The notes beneath the pieces were generated by a model. That model was not told where the DNA came from, did no database searches, and saw only the letters and a list, made by a program, of their open reading frames with translations. The position numbers and the translations under genes are program-made. 64,000 bases of DNA, from NCBI RefSeq assembly GCF_001971705.1, contig NZ_CP019327.1, positions 3,286,001 through 3,350,000 of the forward strand, in the 5' to 3' direction. This document shows, one piece after another, positions 42,146 to 51,151 of this stretch. The stretch's first letter is position 1, and each line of letters begins with the position of its first letter. This DNA comes from Natronorubrum daqingense. Lineage in GTDB: Archaea; Halobacteriota; Halobacteria; Halobacteriales; Natrialbaceae.

Positions 42146-42610
42146 ATGTTCGAGACGGTCGTCATCGCCACTGATGGGTCCGAGAGCGTCAAACGAGCCG
42201 TCGACGTGAGTCTCGACCTCGCCGATCGCTTCGACGCCGAGGTCCACGCGCTGTCCGTCGTCGACGCCGACGAAGTCGACGCCTCGCCAGAACAGCTTCG
42301 AGACGAACTGCAAAGCGCCCTCGAGACGACGGCTGATTCCGCGCTCGCGACCGTCGAGGACCGAACCGACGGGGAGACGGCGATCACGACGGCCGTCAGA
42401 GACGGACGGCCCGCGGCCGAAATCTGCGCGTACGCTCGCGAGATCGACGCCGACCTGATCGCGACCGGAACCCGCGGACGTCACGGCGAGAACCGACTCT
42501 TGCTCGGCAGCGTTGCCGAACGCGTCGTCCGAACCGCACCCGTCCCGGTGCTCTCCGTGCGCCAACTCGAGACGATTCAGAACGACGGCGAGTCCACGAT
42601 CGAGGCCTGA
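42146..42610 (+). CDS. Universal stress protein (UspA family)
   Basis: This 154-aa protein is a typical UspA: 'MFETVVIATDGSESVKRAV' at the start and 'DLIATGTRGRHGENRLLLGSVAERVV' (read IATGTRGRHGENRLLLGSV), the complete GxRGxxxxxxxLGSV ATP-binding signature, followed by 'VRTAPVPVLSVR'. It probably binds ATP and acts in stress tolerance. The ATG at 42146 fits; a repeat array lies before it. Confidence 0.95.
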   Translation: MFETVVIATDGSESVKRAVDVSLDLADRFDAEVHALSVVDADEVDASPEQLRDELQSALETTADSALATVEDRTDGETAITTAVRDGRPAAEICAYAREIDADLIATGTRGRHGENRLLLGSVAERVVRTAPVPVLSVRQLETIQNDGESTIEA

Positions 42611-42656
42611 ACGCGTCCTAGGGCGGCGACTCCTTTCTGGATCCCTCGAGAGACGG

Positions 42657-42740
42657 CCCGTTGTTTGCCCTCGCGTGGCGACGACCCGTTGTCTGCTCTC
42701 GCGTGGCGACGACCCGTTGTCTGCTCTCGCGTGGCGACGG
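42657..42740. repeat. Three exact-length 28-bp tandem repeats
   Basis: Three 28-bp units follow each other without gaps (42657-42684, 42685-42712, 42713-42740). Each starts with CCCGTTGT and ends in GCGTGGCGACG plus one base. Copies 2 and 3 differ at one base, copy 1 at two more. They lie between the USP gene and the DHH phosphoesterase gene, whose start is 84 nt further on. Confidence 0.85.
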
Positions 42741-42823
42741 CCCGGCACCGTTTTACTCTCCCTCGAGTCTCCGGGCCACCACAGAGGGGAAGTCACTTCC
42801 CCGGGCGGCGCGCACACGCTGAT

Positions 42824-44137
42824 ATGTACGAAGAACTTATCGAGAGCGGTGATCTCTCACTCGCTCGGAAATCGGTTCTCCCGGGCACCGGCTTCTTCCT
42901 CCCCGACGAACTCGAGGAGGATCTCGAAGACGAACAGACGGCGGCCGCACTCGAGGGTGCCGACGTAGCCGTCGTCGCCGACCCCGACGCCGACGGCCTG
43001 GCCTGCGTCGCACTGATTCGCGAGGCCTACGACGACGTGCAGGTCGTTCCGGAACCGGACGACGATACCGACGATGACGAGGCGGAGGCCGCCGTTTCCA
43101 CCGAATCCGCAGCGGACGCGGTCGACGACGTCGACGAACCCGCGCTCGCTGCCGGCGGGGACGAGCCCGCACTCGAGGAGCCCGAACCGACGCCCCACAG
43201 CGTCGCGTTGATCCCGGCCAGCCCACACAACGTGGAGGACGCCCTCGCTCGCGTCGCCGAGTTCGGCGACGACGGCATCGATCTCTTCGTCTGCGACCTC
43301 GCCCCCGACCGCTACGAGTACGTCGAGGACGAACTCGACGCGGCGCTCGAGACTGCATCCAGCGTCCGCTGGTACGACCACCACCAGTGGGGTGACGACG
43401 TCGCCGAATCGGTCCGCGAGGCCGGCGTCGAACTCGAGGTCGGCGACTCCGACGAGGAGTGTAGCGCCGACGTCGTCTATCGCTCGCTCGAGTACGAGTT
43501 CTCCCCGATGTACGAGGAACTCGCGGCCGTGACGCGAGATCACGACCTCTGGTTGCGCGAGGATCCTCGAAGCGACGATCTCGCGGACTACGCCTACTGG
43601 AGCGACCCCGCGGAGTACGTCGAGGTCGTCCGCGAATACGGCGTCGACCTCCCCGAGTGGGCACAAGCGTTCCTCGAGGAGCGTCGCATCGAGAAGAATC
43701 AGCTCATCGAGCAGGCGACCGGTCGCGCCGAGTTCCGCGAAATCGGCGGCTACACGGTCGGCATCACCTACGGCCGCTGTTCGCAAAACGAGGTCGCCGA
43801 AGCGATGCGCGAGCAGGGCGCCGACGCCTCGGTCATCGTCAAACCCGCCGGATCGGCCTCGATTCGGGGCACCGACGAGTTCCAGTTGTGTCACGAGGTC
43901 GCTGGCAAGGTAAACGGCGGCGGCCACCCCAAAGCCGCGGGCTGTAAGCCCGATATCTACGACGACATGCTCGACTACGCGAACCACTGGGTCACCCGCG
44001 GGGCCGTGACGAAGCGCGTCATCCTCGAGGCCTTCGAGGCCGTCGTCGACGAGCACGAGGGCGACGACGCGGCAGCCGCTGGCGGTGCAGACGATAACAC
44101 AGACGCTACCGACGACGACGCCGAAAGCGACGAATAA
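42824..44137 (+). CDS. DHH-family phosphoesterase (RecJ-like)
   Basis: This 437-aa protein has the DHH motifs DPDADGLACVALIRE (DxDxDG, near residue 50), 'LFVCDLAPDRYE', 'VRWYDHHQWGDD' (DHH) and, from about residue 345, the DHHA1 RNA/DNA-binding part with 'CHEVAGKVNGGGHPKAAGCK' (split GKVNGGGHPKAAGC). An acidic insert (about residues 80-115) separates the first two motifs. Archaeal RecJ-like (GAN/Nrn) enzymes degrade single-stranded nucleic acid or oligonucleotides. The start is the ATG at 42824. Functional subtype is undecided. Confidence 0.9.
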   Translation: MYEELIESGDLSLARKSVLPGTGFFLPDELEEDLEDEQTAAALEGADVAVVADPDADGLACVALIREAYDDVQVVPEPDDDTDDDEAEAAVSTESAADAVDDVDEPALAAGGDEPALEEPEPTPHSVALIPASPHNVEDALARVAEFGDDGIDLFVCDLAPDRYEYVEDELDAALETASSVRWYDHHQWGDDVAESVREAGVELEVGDSDEECSADVVYRSLEYEFSPMYEELAAVTRDHDLWLREDPRSDDLADYAYWSDPAEYVEVVREYGVDLPEWAQAFLEERRIEKNQLIEQATGRAEFREIGGYTVGITYGRCSQNEVAEAMREQGADASVIVKPAGSASIRGTDEFQLCHEVAGKVNGGGHPKAAGCKPDIYDDMLDYANHWVTRGAVTKRVILEAFEAVVDEHEGDDAAAAGGADDNTDATDDDAESDE

Positions 44138-44176
44138 CGCCCGAATCACGACGCCGAAACGCGTTCGACCGCTCTC

Positions 44177-44641
44177 CTATTCTTCGTCCGCGGCGTCCTC
44201 CCGTCGAACGATGTTCACGGACGTGATCGACATGACTTCCGTCTCGTCGACGGTGACGCTTCGGCGGAACTCGACGTAGCCGCGATCCTCGCGGCTCTCG
44301 GATGGCGTTTTCTCGAGCACTTCGACGCGGAGGGTGAGCGTGTCGTCCGGACGAACCGGTTCGTGCCACTCGAGGTTGTCCATGCCGAGGCCGCCCATGT
44401 TCGCGACGTCCGCTTCACCTTGCACGATTTCCGTGACGAACAGCCGAACCGACAGGCAGAGCGTGTGGAGGCCACTCGCCACCAACTCGCCGAACATCGA
44501 ATCCTTCGCCGCTTCCTCGTCGACGTGGAACGGTTGTGGATCGAACTGTTCGGCGAAGTCGACGATTTCGTCTTTTTGAATCGTGTAGCCGCTGGTTTCG
44601 AAGACGTCCCCGACCGCCAGGTCCTCGTAGTAGTGAGTCAC
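44177..44641 (-). CDS. MaoC-like dehydratase
   Basis: This 154-aa hot-dog protein has 'YEDLAVGDVFETSGYTIQKDEIVDFA' (read DLAVGDVFETSGYTI, KDEIVDFA), 'FDPQPFHVDEEAA' (the catalytic D-x4-H, here DPQPFH) and 'GELVASGLHTLCLSVR'. MaoC dehydratases hydrate enoyl-CoA or act in fatty-acid/polyhydroxyalkanoate metabolism; substrate not determined. It is monocistronic. Confidence 0.93.
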   Translation of the reverse strand: MTHYYEDLAVGDVFETSGYTIQKDEIVDFAEQFDPQPFHVDEEAAKDSMFGELVASGLHTLCLSVRLFVTEIVQGEADVANMGGLGMDNLEWHEPVRPDDTLTLRVEVLEKTPSESREDRGYVEFRRSVTVDETEVMSITSVNIVRREDAADEE

Positions 44642-44710
44642 GAGGAACGGGTTTTCGGAAGAACGGATTAAATCGACCGGTTCGAAACCGGTGGCGTCGA
44701 CGCCGCGCGA

Positions 44711-45406
44711 TTACTCCTGTGAGAGAACGTAGCGCATCACGAGTTGTAGGACGTGGACGAACACACCGGCGACGGCGATGTAGACGCCGATTGTCTGCAA
44801 CGCAACTGACGCGTTGCGGTGGTCGCGCACCTGCCAGATTTCGTAGCCGAGCCTGAATAGGAAGCCGAGGAAGATCAACACGAAGCCGATTGGCAAGACG
44901 GCGGGGACGAACGTTCCGATCAAAATCGCGACCACGCCGCCGATGAATCCGACCATCGAGTACGTCCCCCAGTTTTCGAACGTCTTGGAACGAGCGTAGA
45001 CGTACCCCGAGATAACGGCCGTCATCAGCGCCGTGACGACCGCCGTGATCCCGAGAATCGTCAAGTGGGTCTCCGGCGGCGCGAACCGAAGCACGCCCGC
45101 GCCGAAGATGCCGAAGACGAGTTGCAAGACCACCATGCCGACGAACGCGATTCCCATATCGCCGCCTTTTACCCCGCGCTCGGCGATCAGTTCGCCGCCC
45201 ATGATCGCCACCCCGTAGACGATCACGCCCAGAATCGGGGCCGCGAACAGGTAGTCGTTGACCTGCGCCAGCGGCGTCTCGGTGATGACGTACATCAATA
45301 CGATGTTGATCGCCATCAGAATGCTCGCACCACCGATCACCTGCACCTCGCGACTCGAGAGGCCGAATCCTCGCCCGGTATCGTGTGGCGTTTCGAACGA
45401 ACTCAT
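44711..45406 (-). CDS. Seven-helix membrane protein, Bax inhibitor-1-like
   Basis: This 231-aa protein has seven transmembrane helices (from GGASILMAINIVLMYVI to YIAVAGVFVHVLQLVMRYV). A short N-terminal cytosolic stretch ends in 'SSREVQVIGG'. The layout, length and final helices (GFLFRLGYEIWQVR) resemble the Bax inhibitor-1/UPF0005 (YccA/YbhL) family, calcium-leak channels of uncertain role. The similarity is by pattern, so the family name is tentative. Confidence 0.7.
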   Translation of the reverse strand: MSSFETPHDTGRGFGLSSREVQVIGGASILMAINIVLMYVITETPLAQVNDYLFAAPILGVIVYGVAIMGGELIAERGVKGGDMGIAFVGMVVLQLVFGIFGAGVLRFAPPETHLTILGITAVVTALMTAVISGYVYARSKTFENWGTYSMVGFIGGVVAILIGTFVPAVLPIGFVLIFLGFLFRLGYEIWQVRDHRNASVALQTIGVYIAVAGVFVHVLQLVMRYVLSQE

Positions 45407-45496
45407 GACTCGAGGGTACGAGAGACGCTCGCAAAAGGGTGGTCCTTACGGTCGGATCGAAATGTCAGTCGCTGTCACGCTTACGCGGACTGTCCG

Positions 45497-45925
45497 TCAC
45501 GCGGACTGGACGGTCCACCGATCGGAGTACGCCGTCCCGCAAGTACACTTCGCGTAGGCGTGGACGACGTCGCCGTCGGCGTAGATCCCGCCCACATCCT
45601 CGTTTTGGGCCTCCGCGAAGGCGAAGACGAACTGCACCGCGTGGTCCTCGTCGGCGGGTGCTTCCGGACAGTTCCCGCTGGCGAGGTCGTCGTCGATGAT
45701 CCCCTCGAGATCCATCGCCGACTGGGCGAACTCCATCGCACCCGTGCCGGTGGCCGCCTGAAACGCGTTCCGTCCGCGTTCGCCGTCGACGATAATCAGG
45801 ACGCCGTCGTCGACCGATTCGCCGAAGTCCTCGAGTCGCTCGTCAGAGACGTAGGAGTCGGCCAGAAACAGGACGACATCCTCGAGTCGCTCGCCGGCCA
45901 GAAACTCCTCGCGTGCGCTGGTCAT
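45497..45925 (-). CDS. Haloarchaeal protein, DUF5807-like
   Basis: This 142-aa acidic protein starts at the ATG at 45925 (MTSAREEFLAGERLED). It contains 'DDGVLIIVDGERGRNAFQAATGTG' (split DDGVLIIVDGERGRNAF, QAATGTG), and the last part has a cysteine pair (AKCTCGTAYSD). I recognise it as the haloarchaeal DUF5807 group, function unknown. The C-x-C-G could bind metal. Neighbouring genes on the strand are unrelated. Confidence 0.75.
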   Translation of the reverse strand: MTSAREEFLAGERLEDVVLFLADSYVSDERLEDFGESVDDGVLIIVDGERGRNAFQAATGTGAMEFAQSAMDLEGIIDDDLASGNCPEAPADEDHAVQFVFAFAEAQNEDVGGIYADGDVVHAYAKCTCGTAYSDRWTVQSA

Positions 45926-46064
45926 AGGGCACAATCGTCGCTCGAGGTGGAAAAAGGGCCCGTCATCGTCCGCACCGTGCCCGTCGCTGACGAGCAGGGC
46001 TGTCGCTATCGAGTAGAGCCGTGACTCTCCATTCGGGACGCGACGCCACCGCCTCGAGTCAGCA

Positions 46065-46502
46065 TTACTGCTCCTCGAGATTCGACGCGATGTCGCTGAG
46101 GCTGTCACTCGGGGGCTCGTAGGCGTCGTAGTAGGTCGTCTCGCCCGGCGAGCGAAGTCCGTAGAGGAACTCGGGTTCGATCACGTCGACGAGGACGGAG
46201 CCGCCCATCGAGACGTTCGCGTCCTCAATCCACTCGAGCAACCGATCCGCCTCACCGCTCGGGTCTCGAGCGGCGTCCGGTGTCTCGTAGACGCCCGGAA
46301 TCGAGAGGTCGTCGCCGGTCAACGCTCGCTCGACCCGTCCGAAGCGCTCGTCGCCGTCGAGGACGATACGGACGACCTCGTCGGTGGGAAACGCGTCGCG
46401 TTCGTCGGCCGGTACCTCGAGACGAACTCCGGTAGCCGTCTCCGTACACGTCGACCGGACCGTCTGCACTGACGGATGGTCGCTCGAAATTCGATCAGCC
46501 AT
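46065..46502 (-). CDS. Haloarchaeal protein, DUF7112-like
   Basis: This 145-aa protein lies directly downstream of the S6e gene (27 nt gap). It has the pattern 'GVRLEVPADERDAFPTDEVVRIVLDGDERFGRVERA' (read RLEVPADERDAFPTDEVVRI and DGDERFGRVE) and 'GEADRLLEWIEDANVSMGGSVLVDV'. I believe this to be the haloarchaeal DUF7112 family. Co-location with a ribosomal gene suggests a link to translation; this is inference. Confidence 0.75.
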   Translation of the reverse strand: MADRISSDHPSVQTVRSTCTETATGVRLEVPADERDAFPTDEVVRIVLDGDERFGRVERALTGDDLSIPGVYETPDAARDPSGEADRLLEWIEDANVSMGGSVLVDVIEPEFLYGLRSPGETTYYDAYEPPSDSLSDIASNLEEQ

Positions 46503-46529
46503 AGCGAAATAGAATCGGGTTCGGTGGCG

Positions 46530-46934
46530 TTATTCGTCGCCGTCTTCGCCGCCCTCGCCGAGCAGGTCGTCGATTCCGGAACTGCCGGCCTCGACGACCG
46601 AGGCGTTGATCTGTGCGACGGCGTCGGAGACTTCGCTGCCCCGGACGGTGATTCGGCGGCGCTCGCCGTCACGCGACGGTTTGTAGCCCGTCTGGCGCTC
46701 TTCCATCAGGACTTCCTGCAGGCTCGAGCCGGAGACGTCCGGGCTGAGCGGGCGACCCGCGTCGTCGGAGCCACCGGTGATCTCGAGCGTGTAGCCCTCG
46801 AGTCCGACGGCGTCGCCGTCGACTTCCTCGCCGATCGACTTGCCGATGAACCGGTTTGCGTCCTGTTCTTCCGCCTCGAGCTGGTAGGACGACCCGGACT
46901 CTGGGTCGCCAACGACGACAGTGAAACTTGCCAT
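46530..46934 (-). CDS. rps6e: 30S ribosomal protein S6e
   Basis: This 134-aa protein is the archaeal form of eukaryotic S6: '[20 protein letters not shown]', '[34 protein letters not shown]' (read [20 protein letters not shown] and [13 protein letters not shown]), and '[18 protein letters not shown]'. The GGSDDxGRP motif is the family signature. The acidic Gly-rich tail is haloarchaeal. It is the first gene of a unit with the DUF7112-like gene; 365 bp of gene-free DNA lies upstream. Confidence 0.96.
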   Translation of the reverse strand: MASFTVVVGDPESGSSYQLEAEEQDANRFIGKSIGEEVDGDAVGLEGYTLEITGGSDDAGRPLSPDVSGSSLQEVLMEERQTGYKPSRDGERRRITVRGSEVSDAVAQINASVVEAGSSGIDDLLGEGGEDGDE

Positions 46935-47299
46935 ACACGACGGATGACGGCCGTCGCTCAAAAGATCATCGATCGACCTTTTACGCTACGGTCTGCCGCG
47001 CTGGCGGCAGCGGGGCTGCCCCACAGCGCGGCGTCCCTCGGTAAAACGTCGATGAAAAGCACTCCTCCCTCCGTTCTCTCACTCCCTCTGGTCGCTCGTT
47101 TACATCGGTCGTCGGCCCGCTCGTTCGCCCTGCGGGCTCACTCGCGGCGAGTGTTCGTGTAGCAGCCTGCCCTTCCCCGGGTCAGACGACTCTCGCGTTG
47201 CTCGAGCCGTCCTCTCGGCCACTTGAGTGTGAAACACGCTCCGCGTTCCGTTCACCCGTCGCTCGAACAGTCAAGTACGTCGCCCACCTACAGTCGGCC
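46935..47299. other. 365-bp gene-free space upstream of rps6e
   Basis: I see no gene on either strand. A GC-rich inverted repeat lies at about 46991-47011 (GCCGCGCTGGCGGC). Promoters for rps6e and the divergent 94-aa protein gene must lie here, but no clear TATA box could be assigned. Confidence 0.4.
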
Positions 47300-47584
47300 G
47301 TGTTCATCGATCCAGCGCGACTCGAGCGTCGCTTGCGAGAGGAGTTCGGCGACGGTGAGGGAGCGTCTCGCGTCGTCGTCCGGCAGGCCGTCGATCTCGC
47401 CGATTCCGGTCAGTATCAGGCCGACGCGGGGACGACGCTGACGAACGACGTGGTGCTCGAGGAGCTCGCGGACGCGCCCGACGGCGGCCCGACGGAACGC
47501 TGGAACTGGTGGATCGGATCGCTCGAGGCCGCCTACGGCGGCTACGGTCGATTCGGGATTCAGCAGTATCGCTCGACCGAGTGA
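47300..47584 (+). CDS. Small hypothetical protein, 94 aa
   Basis: I start it at the GTG at 47300 (VFIDPARLERRLREEFGDGE). The sequence includes 'VVVRQAVDLADSGQYQADAG' and 'WNWWIGSLEAAYGGYGRFGIQQYR', a recognisable pattern of conserved haloarchaeal proteins without assigned function. Acidic, soluble. Confidence 0.65.
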   Translation: MFIDPARLERRLREEFGDGEGASRVVVRQAVDLADSGQYQADAGTTLTNDVVLEELADAPDGGPTERWNWWIGSLEAAYGGYGRFGIQQYRSTE

Positions 47585-47647
47585 GGTCGCCCGCGTGCGA
47601 GCGCTCGTCAGTGGCCGTCAGAACCGAAACGCCTTTTTCCGACCCTG

Positions 47648-47665
47648 ACTGACTGGTTAGTCAGT
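47648..47665. promoter_or_regulatory. Likely TetR operator overlapping the start codon
   Basis: A perfect 7-bp inverted repeat, ACTGACT (47648-47654) and AGTCAGT (47659-47665), with a 4-nt spacer, overlaps the first two bases of the GTG start of the TetR gene at 47664. A repressor bound here would block its own transcript and that of the MATE exporter. Confidence 0.6.
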
Positions 47666-48329
47666 GACGGACGCCGATACGCGACACACGATCATGGCCG
47701 CGACGTACGAAGCCCTCTGTGAGGTGGGCTACAGTGACCTCACCGCGCAAGCGATCGCCGATCGAACCGATCGCAGTAAGTCGGCGCTGTTCTACCACTA
47801 CGATTCGCGCGAGGAACTCGTCGCGGCGTTCATCGAGTACCTGATCGACGGCTTCGATGGACGACTCGAGCAGATCGACGATCGACCGCCGCTCGAGCAA
47901 CTCACGGCGTTCGTCGACTGGTTTCTGTCCGGTCCGGACGACGATCAAGTCGCGTTCCACACGGCGTTTCTCGAACTCAGAGCACAGGCACCGTACAACG
48001 AACTCTACCGCGAGAAACTCCGAGAGAGCGACGACCGACTCCGCGAGGCGATCGAAACGATCCTGCGAAATGGTATCGAATCGGGGGACTTCCAGGAACA
48101 CGATCCCGAAACCGTCGCTGCGCTCTTACTCGCGACGTTCGACGGCGCGCGGATCCGCCAGTTCACCCTCGGTCGCGACGAGTACCTCGAGACGGTTCGC
48201 GAGGAGACGGCCGCGCGCATCCTCGCCGACGTCCTCGCACCCGGCGTCGAACTGCCAGCCGAATCGCAAGTCGAATTTCCACGGGACGAACGGTTTCATG
48301 ATGGTGATGCCGGTGATCGTCCCGAATGA
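47664..48329 (+). CDS. TetR/AcrR-family repressor
   Basis: This 221-aa regulator has the N-terminal TetR HTH (IMAATYEALCEVGYSDLTAQ, then AIADRTDRSKSALFYHYDSR) and a helical ligand-binding C-terminal domain. It starts with GTG at 47664. The MATE exporter gene overlaps its stop by 4 nt, so the two form one unit, the typical repressor-exporter pair in which an exported compound relieves repression. A palindrome overlaps the start. Confidence 0.94.
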   Translation: MTDADTRHTIMAATYEALCEVGYSDLTAQAIADRTDRSKSALFYHYDSREELVAAFIEYLIDGFDGRLEQIDDRPPLEQLTAFVDWFLSGPDDDQVAFHTAFLELRAQAPYNELYREKLRESDDRLREAIETILRNGIESGDFQEHDPETVAALLLATFDGARIRQFTLGRDEYLETVREETAARILADVLAPGVELPAESQVEFPRDERFHDGDAGDRPE

Positions 48330-49804
48330 GCACGCCGTCGGACCGATCGGTCAACGTGACCGACGGGGAGCTGTTCAAGCCGCTTATGGTGCTCTCCGCA
48401 CCGATCGTCGCCTCGCAGGTCCTCAACGTCGGCTACAACCTCGCGGACACGTACTGGGTCGGTCGGTTAGGAAGCGACGCCATCGCGGCGCTCTCGTACT
48501 CGTGGGCGGTCGTCTTCTTGATGATCAGCGTCGGCGGCGGACTCACCGTCGCCGGGACGGTCCTCATCGCCCAGAACAAGGGGGCCGGAAATATCGCCAC
48601 GGCGAGTCACCTCGCCGGCCAGACGCTCTCGTTCGTGACGGTCGTCGCGCTCGCCTTCGCCGCCGTCGGCTACCTCCTCACGCCGTGGCTCATGCGAATG
48701 GTCGGCGCCGAACCCGGCGCTGCCGACTACTCCTACGCGGTCAGTTACACCCGGATCATGTTCGTCGGCATCGTGTTCATGTTCTGGTTCTTCATCTTCG
48801 ACGCCCTCTCTCGAGGCTGGGGCGACACCCGAACGCCGCTGTACCTGATGGCGATCAGCGTCGCGCTCAACGTGATCATCGACCCCTTCCTGATCCTCGG
48901 CTTCGACGGGAACCCGCTGTTCGGCTGGGTCGGTGCCGGCGGCCTCGAGTCGACGCTGTACGCCGCGACCGGCTTCGACGGCTGGGGCGTCGACGGCGCT
49001 GCCATCGCGACGATCTTCTCTCGAGGAATCGCCGCGGCTATCGGCCTCGCGCTGTTGTTCTCAGGGCGCGTCGGCCTCGAGCCCTCGCTGTCCGATCTGT
49101 GGCTCGATCGCGAGACGGTTCGAGAGATCGTCGACATCGGCGCGCCCATCGCGACCGAACAGGGCTTTCGTGCCTTCGGCATCACGGTCCTGACGGCGAT
49201 CATCGCGCTCGCGGGGACGGAAGCTGTCGCGGCCTACGGGATCGTCACGCGGCTCTCCTCGCTGCTCTACATGCCCGCGCTGGGGCTCGCCCGCGGGACG
49301 GAGACGGTCGTCGGCCAGAATCTGGGGGCCAATCAGGTCCAGCGGGCCAAACGGGCCGTCAAGCTCAGCTCCATCGTGGTCGTCTCGGTCTTTACAGTCG
49401 TCGTCGCCGTCGCATACACCTTCGCCGAGCCGATCGCCGCGGTCTTCATCGAGGCGGGAACGGCGGACGCCGATCAGGTAATCGAGTACGCCGCGGCGTA
49501 CATCCTCATCGCCGGGCCGTCGTACCTCTTTCTCGGCGTCTTCCAGATCCTGTTAGGCGGGATTCGCGGCAGCGGTTCCACGCGAGCGGCGATGGTGTTA
49601 TCGGTCCAGGAGCTGTGGCTCTGGCGCATCCCGATCGCTACCGTCGCCGTCGTCACCCTCGGCATGGGCGTCGTCGGCGTCTGGTACGCCGTCGCCATCT
49701 CCTACGTGGTGTCGACGATCACCACCGTCGCGTGGTTCCGCAGAGGCACGTGGACCGACGACGTCGTGACCGACGAGTCGCCCACCCCAACACCAGGTGA
49801 TTGA
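48326..49804 (+). CDS. MATE-family efflux transporter, TetR-controlled
   Basis: This 492-aa protein has 12 helices with MatE repeats (LMVLSAPIVASQVLNVGYNL; 'GIVTRLSSLLYMPALGLARG'), and the typical 'GTETVVGQNLGANQVQRAKRAVK'-like loop (read VVGQNLGANQVQRAKR). It starts at the ATG at 48326 within the TetR stop, so it is translationally coupled. It probably exports a toxic or antibiotic compound. A related MATE gene is at 2659-4089. Confidence 0.95.
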   Translation: MSTPSDRSVNVTDGELFKPLMVLSAPIVASQVLNVGYNLADTYWVGRLGSDAIAALSYSWAVVFLMISVGGGLTVAGTVLIAQNKGAGNIATASHLAGQTLSFVTVVALAFAAVGYLLTPWLMRMVGAEPGAADYSYAVSYTRIMFVGIVFMFWFFIFDALSRGWGDTRTPLYLMAISVALNVIIDPFLILGFDGNPLFGWVGAGGLESTLYAATGFDGWGVDGAAIATIFSRGIAAAIGLALLFSGRVGLEPSLSDLWLDRETVREIVDIGAPIATEQGFRAFGITVLTAIIALAGTEAVAAYGIVTRLSSLLYMPALGLARGTETVVGQNLGANQVQRAKRAVKLSSIVVVSVFTVVVAVAYTFAEPIAAVFIEAGTADADQVIEYAAAYILIAGPSYLFLGVFQILLGGIRGSGSTRAAMVLSVQELWLWRIPIATVAVVTLGMGVVGVWYAVAISYVVSTITTVAWFRRGTWTDDVVTDESPTPTPGD

Positions 49805-49805
49805 C

Positions 49806-50705
49806 GTGAGTGAACATTCAACCGATCAGCACCGACGAATTGCCCACCTGAACACCCACAGCCGCTGGTCCGAACTCGCACCGTCGGTCCAGCCACTCGT
49901 CACCGAATCGATTCCTGCGCGTGTGGAATCGTTCCCGGCAGCACTCTGTACGATCGCCGGCGAGATCGGTTCCGACGCCGCCGACGAGTACGTCCGCCCC
50001 ACCAACGACGACCTCGAGGACGTCCTCGAACCGGTCGTCACCGCTGTCACCTTACTCGAGGGCTACGTAACGCTCCGTCTCGCGGTCCTACACGGCGACG
50101 GTAAGACGACCGCCGACACACCGAACGCGAGCGACCGAGACGCGATGCTCCTCGCCAGCGACTATCTGCACGCCGGCTCCTACGCCGCAGTCGCCGAGAC
50201 GCCGGTCTCCGATCAGCGTCGACTCGAACTCTATCGAGTCTCGATCGGTGGCTCGAGTGAGCTCTCACATCGGTTTTTGGGTGCCAGCGACGCAACGAGC
50301 GCCCCGGACGAAGACGGTGACACTGTCGACGCTCTCGAGGCGAGAGCGTCGCTCGCTGAGACCGCGGGGGTCATCGGCGCGACGGCCGTCGGTACGCCGA
50401 CCGAAACACGGACGGCACTGCGTCGCTATAGTCACGCGATGATGAGCGCACTCGTCCGGCACTCCGAGGCGACGGCGGTCGACGCCGATCCCAAAACTCG
50501 CGCCGCTCGTGTCCTCTTTGGAACGACCCAGCGAGGAAACGTCTACGACGGGGCGGAGACGACCGTCTCCCCGGCCGTCGAAGACGCACTCGAGGCTGCG
50601 CGTGAGTCCCTCGGATCGCTCGTCGACAGCGGCGGAATCGACGCTACATCTCCGGCGTTCACCCGCCTCGAGCGCGCGACGCACCTTCCGTTTCACCGCG
50701 ACTGA
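49806..50705 (+). CDS. Haloarchaeal protein, polyprenyl-synthetase-like helical fold (DUF7114-like)
   Basis: This 299-aa all-helical protein starts at the GTG at 49806, 1 nt after the MATE stop; a GTG at 49797 is possible. It has 'DRDAMLLASDYLHAGSYAAV', which recalls the first aspartate-rich region of polyprenyl synthetases with only one Asp left, so catalysis is unlikely. I believe it is the DUF7114 family. It follows the TetR-MATE pair in the same direction and may be co-transcribed. Confidence 0.7.
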   Translation: MSEHSTDQHRRIAHLNTHSRWSELAPSVQPLVTESIPARVESFPAALCTIAGEIGSDAADEYVRPTNDDLEDVLEPVVTAVTLLEGYVTLRLAVLHGDGKTTADTPNASDRDAMLLASDYLHAGSYAAVAETPVSDQRRLELYRVSIGGSSELSHRFLGASDATSAPDEDGDTVDALEARASLAETAGVIGATAVGTPTETRTALRRYSHAMMSALVRHSEATAVDADPKTRAARVLFGTTQRGNVYDGAETTVSPAVEDALEAARESLGSLVDSGGIDATSPAFTRLERATHLPFHRD

Positions 50706-50721
50706 GCGGAGGCCCCTTCCC

Positions 50722-51057
50722 ATGAGTGAACTCTCGAGACCGTTCTGGCCGGCGTATCCGCTCTCGGCGTTCGTCGCAGGCCTCGGCCACTGGTATCTCG
50801 GCCAGTGGAAACGAGGGGTGATCTGGTTCGGTATCTACGTTCTCGCACTCGCGTTTCTCTCCGCGCGAACGCTCTCGGGTGCGTTCGACCTGAGCGAACC
50901 GTTCGTCGTCAGTGCCCTTCAGTTCGAAGCCGTCTCCTTCGCTGATGTCGCCGTTCCGCTCGCCGTGTTGGTCTGTTGCCTGCTCGATATCTACCTCATC
51001 GGACTCGCGAAACGGACGGCCGTCGAGCCGGATGGATCGGCCTCGAACGGATCCTGA
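50722..51057 (+). CDS. Small membrane protein, three helices
   Basis: This 111-aa protein has helices at about residues 10-28 (WPAYPLSAFVAGLGHWYLG), 32-50 (GVIWFGIYVLALAFLSAR) and 70-90 (DVAVPLAVLVCCLLDIYLIG). GHWYLGQWKRGVIWF matches the TM2-like pattern of haloarchaeal small membrane proteins. It starts 16 nt after the previous gene. Function unknown. Confidence 0.75.
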   Translation: MSELSRPFWPAYPLSAFVAGLGHWYLGQWKRGVIWFGIYVLALAFLSARTLSGAFDLSEPFVVSALQFEAVSFADVAVPLAVLVCCLLDIYLIGLAKRTAVEPDGSASNGS

Positions 51058-51151
51058 GCGGACGTGTTGGGTCGTGCGAACACCGTGTGACTCCCCTCGA
51101 CCCGCGTCACTCGCGGTGTACGTTTTTGTAGTTGTACAACGTACGACACGT

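Noticed and set aside
41459-42817. Long minus-strand frame running through two USP genes
   Set aside because: Only the part from 41920 matches a USP family; the upstream part is antisense to the plus-strand USP gene and a repeat array.
44681-44710. tRNA-like T-arm sequence GGTTCGAAACC
   Set aside because: No acceptor, D-arm or anticodon stem can be built around it.
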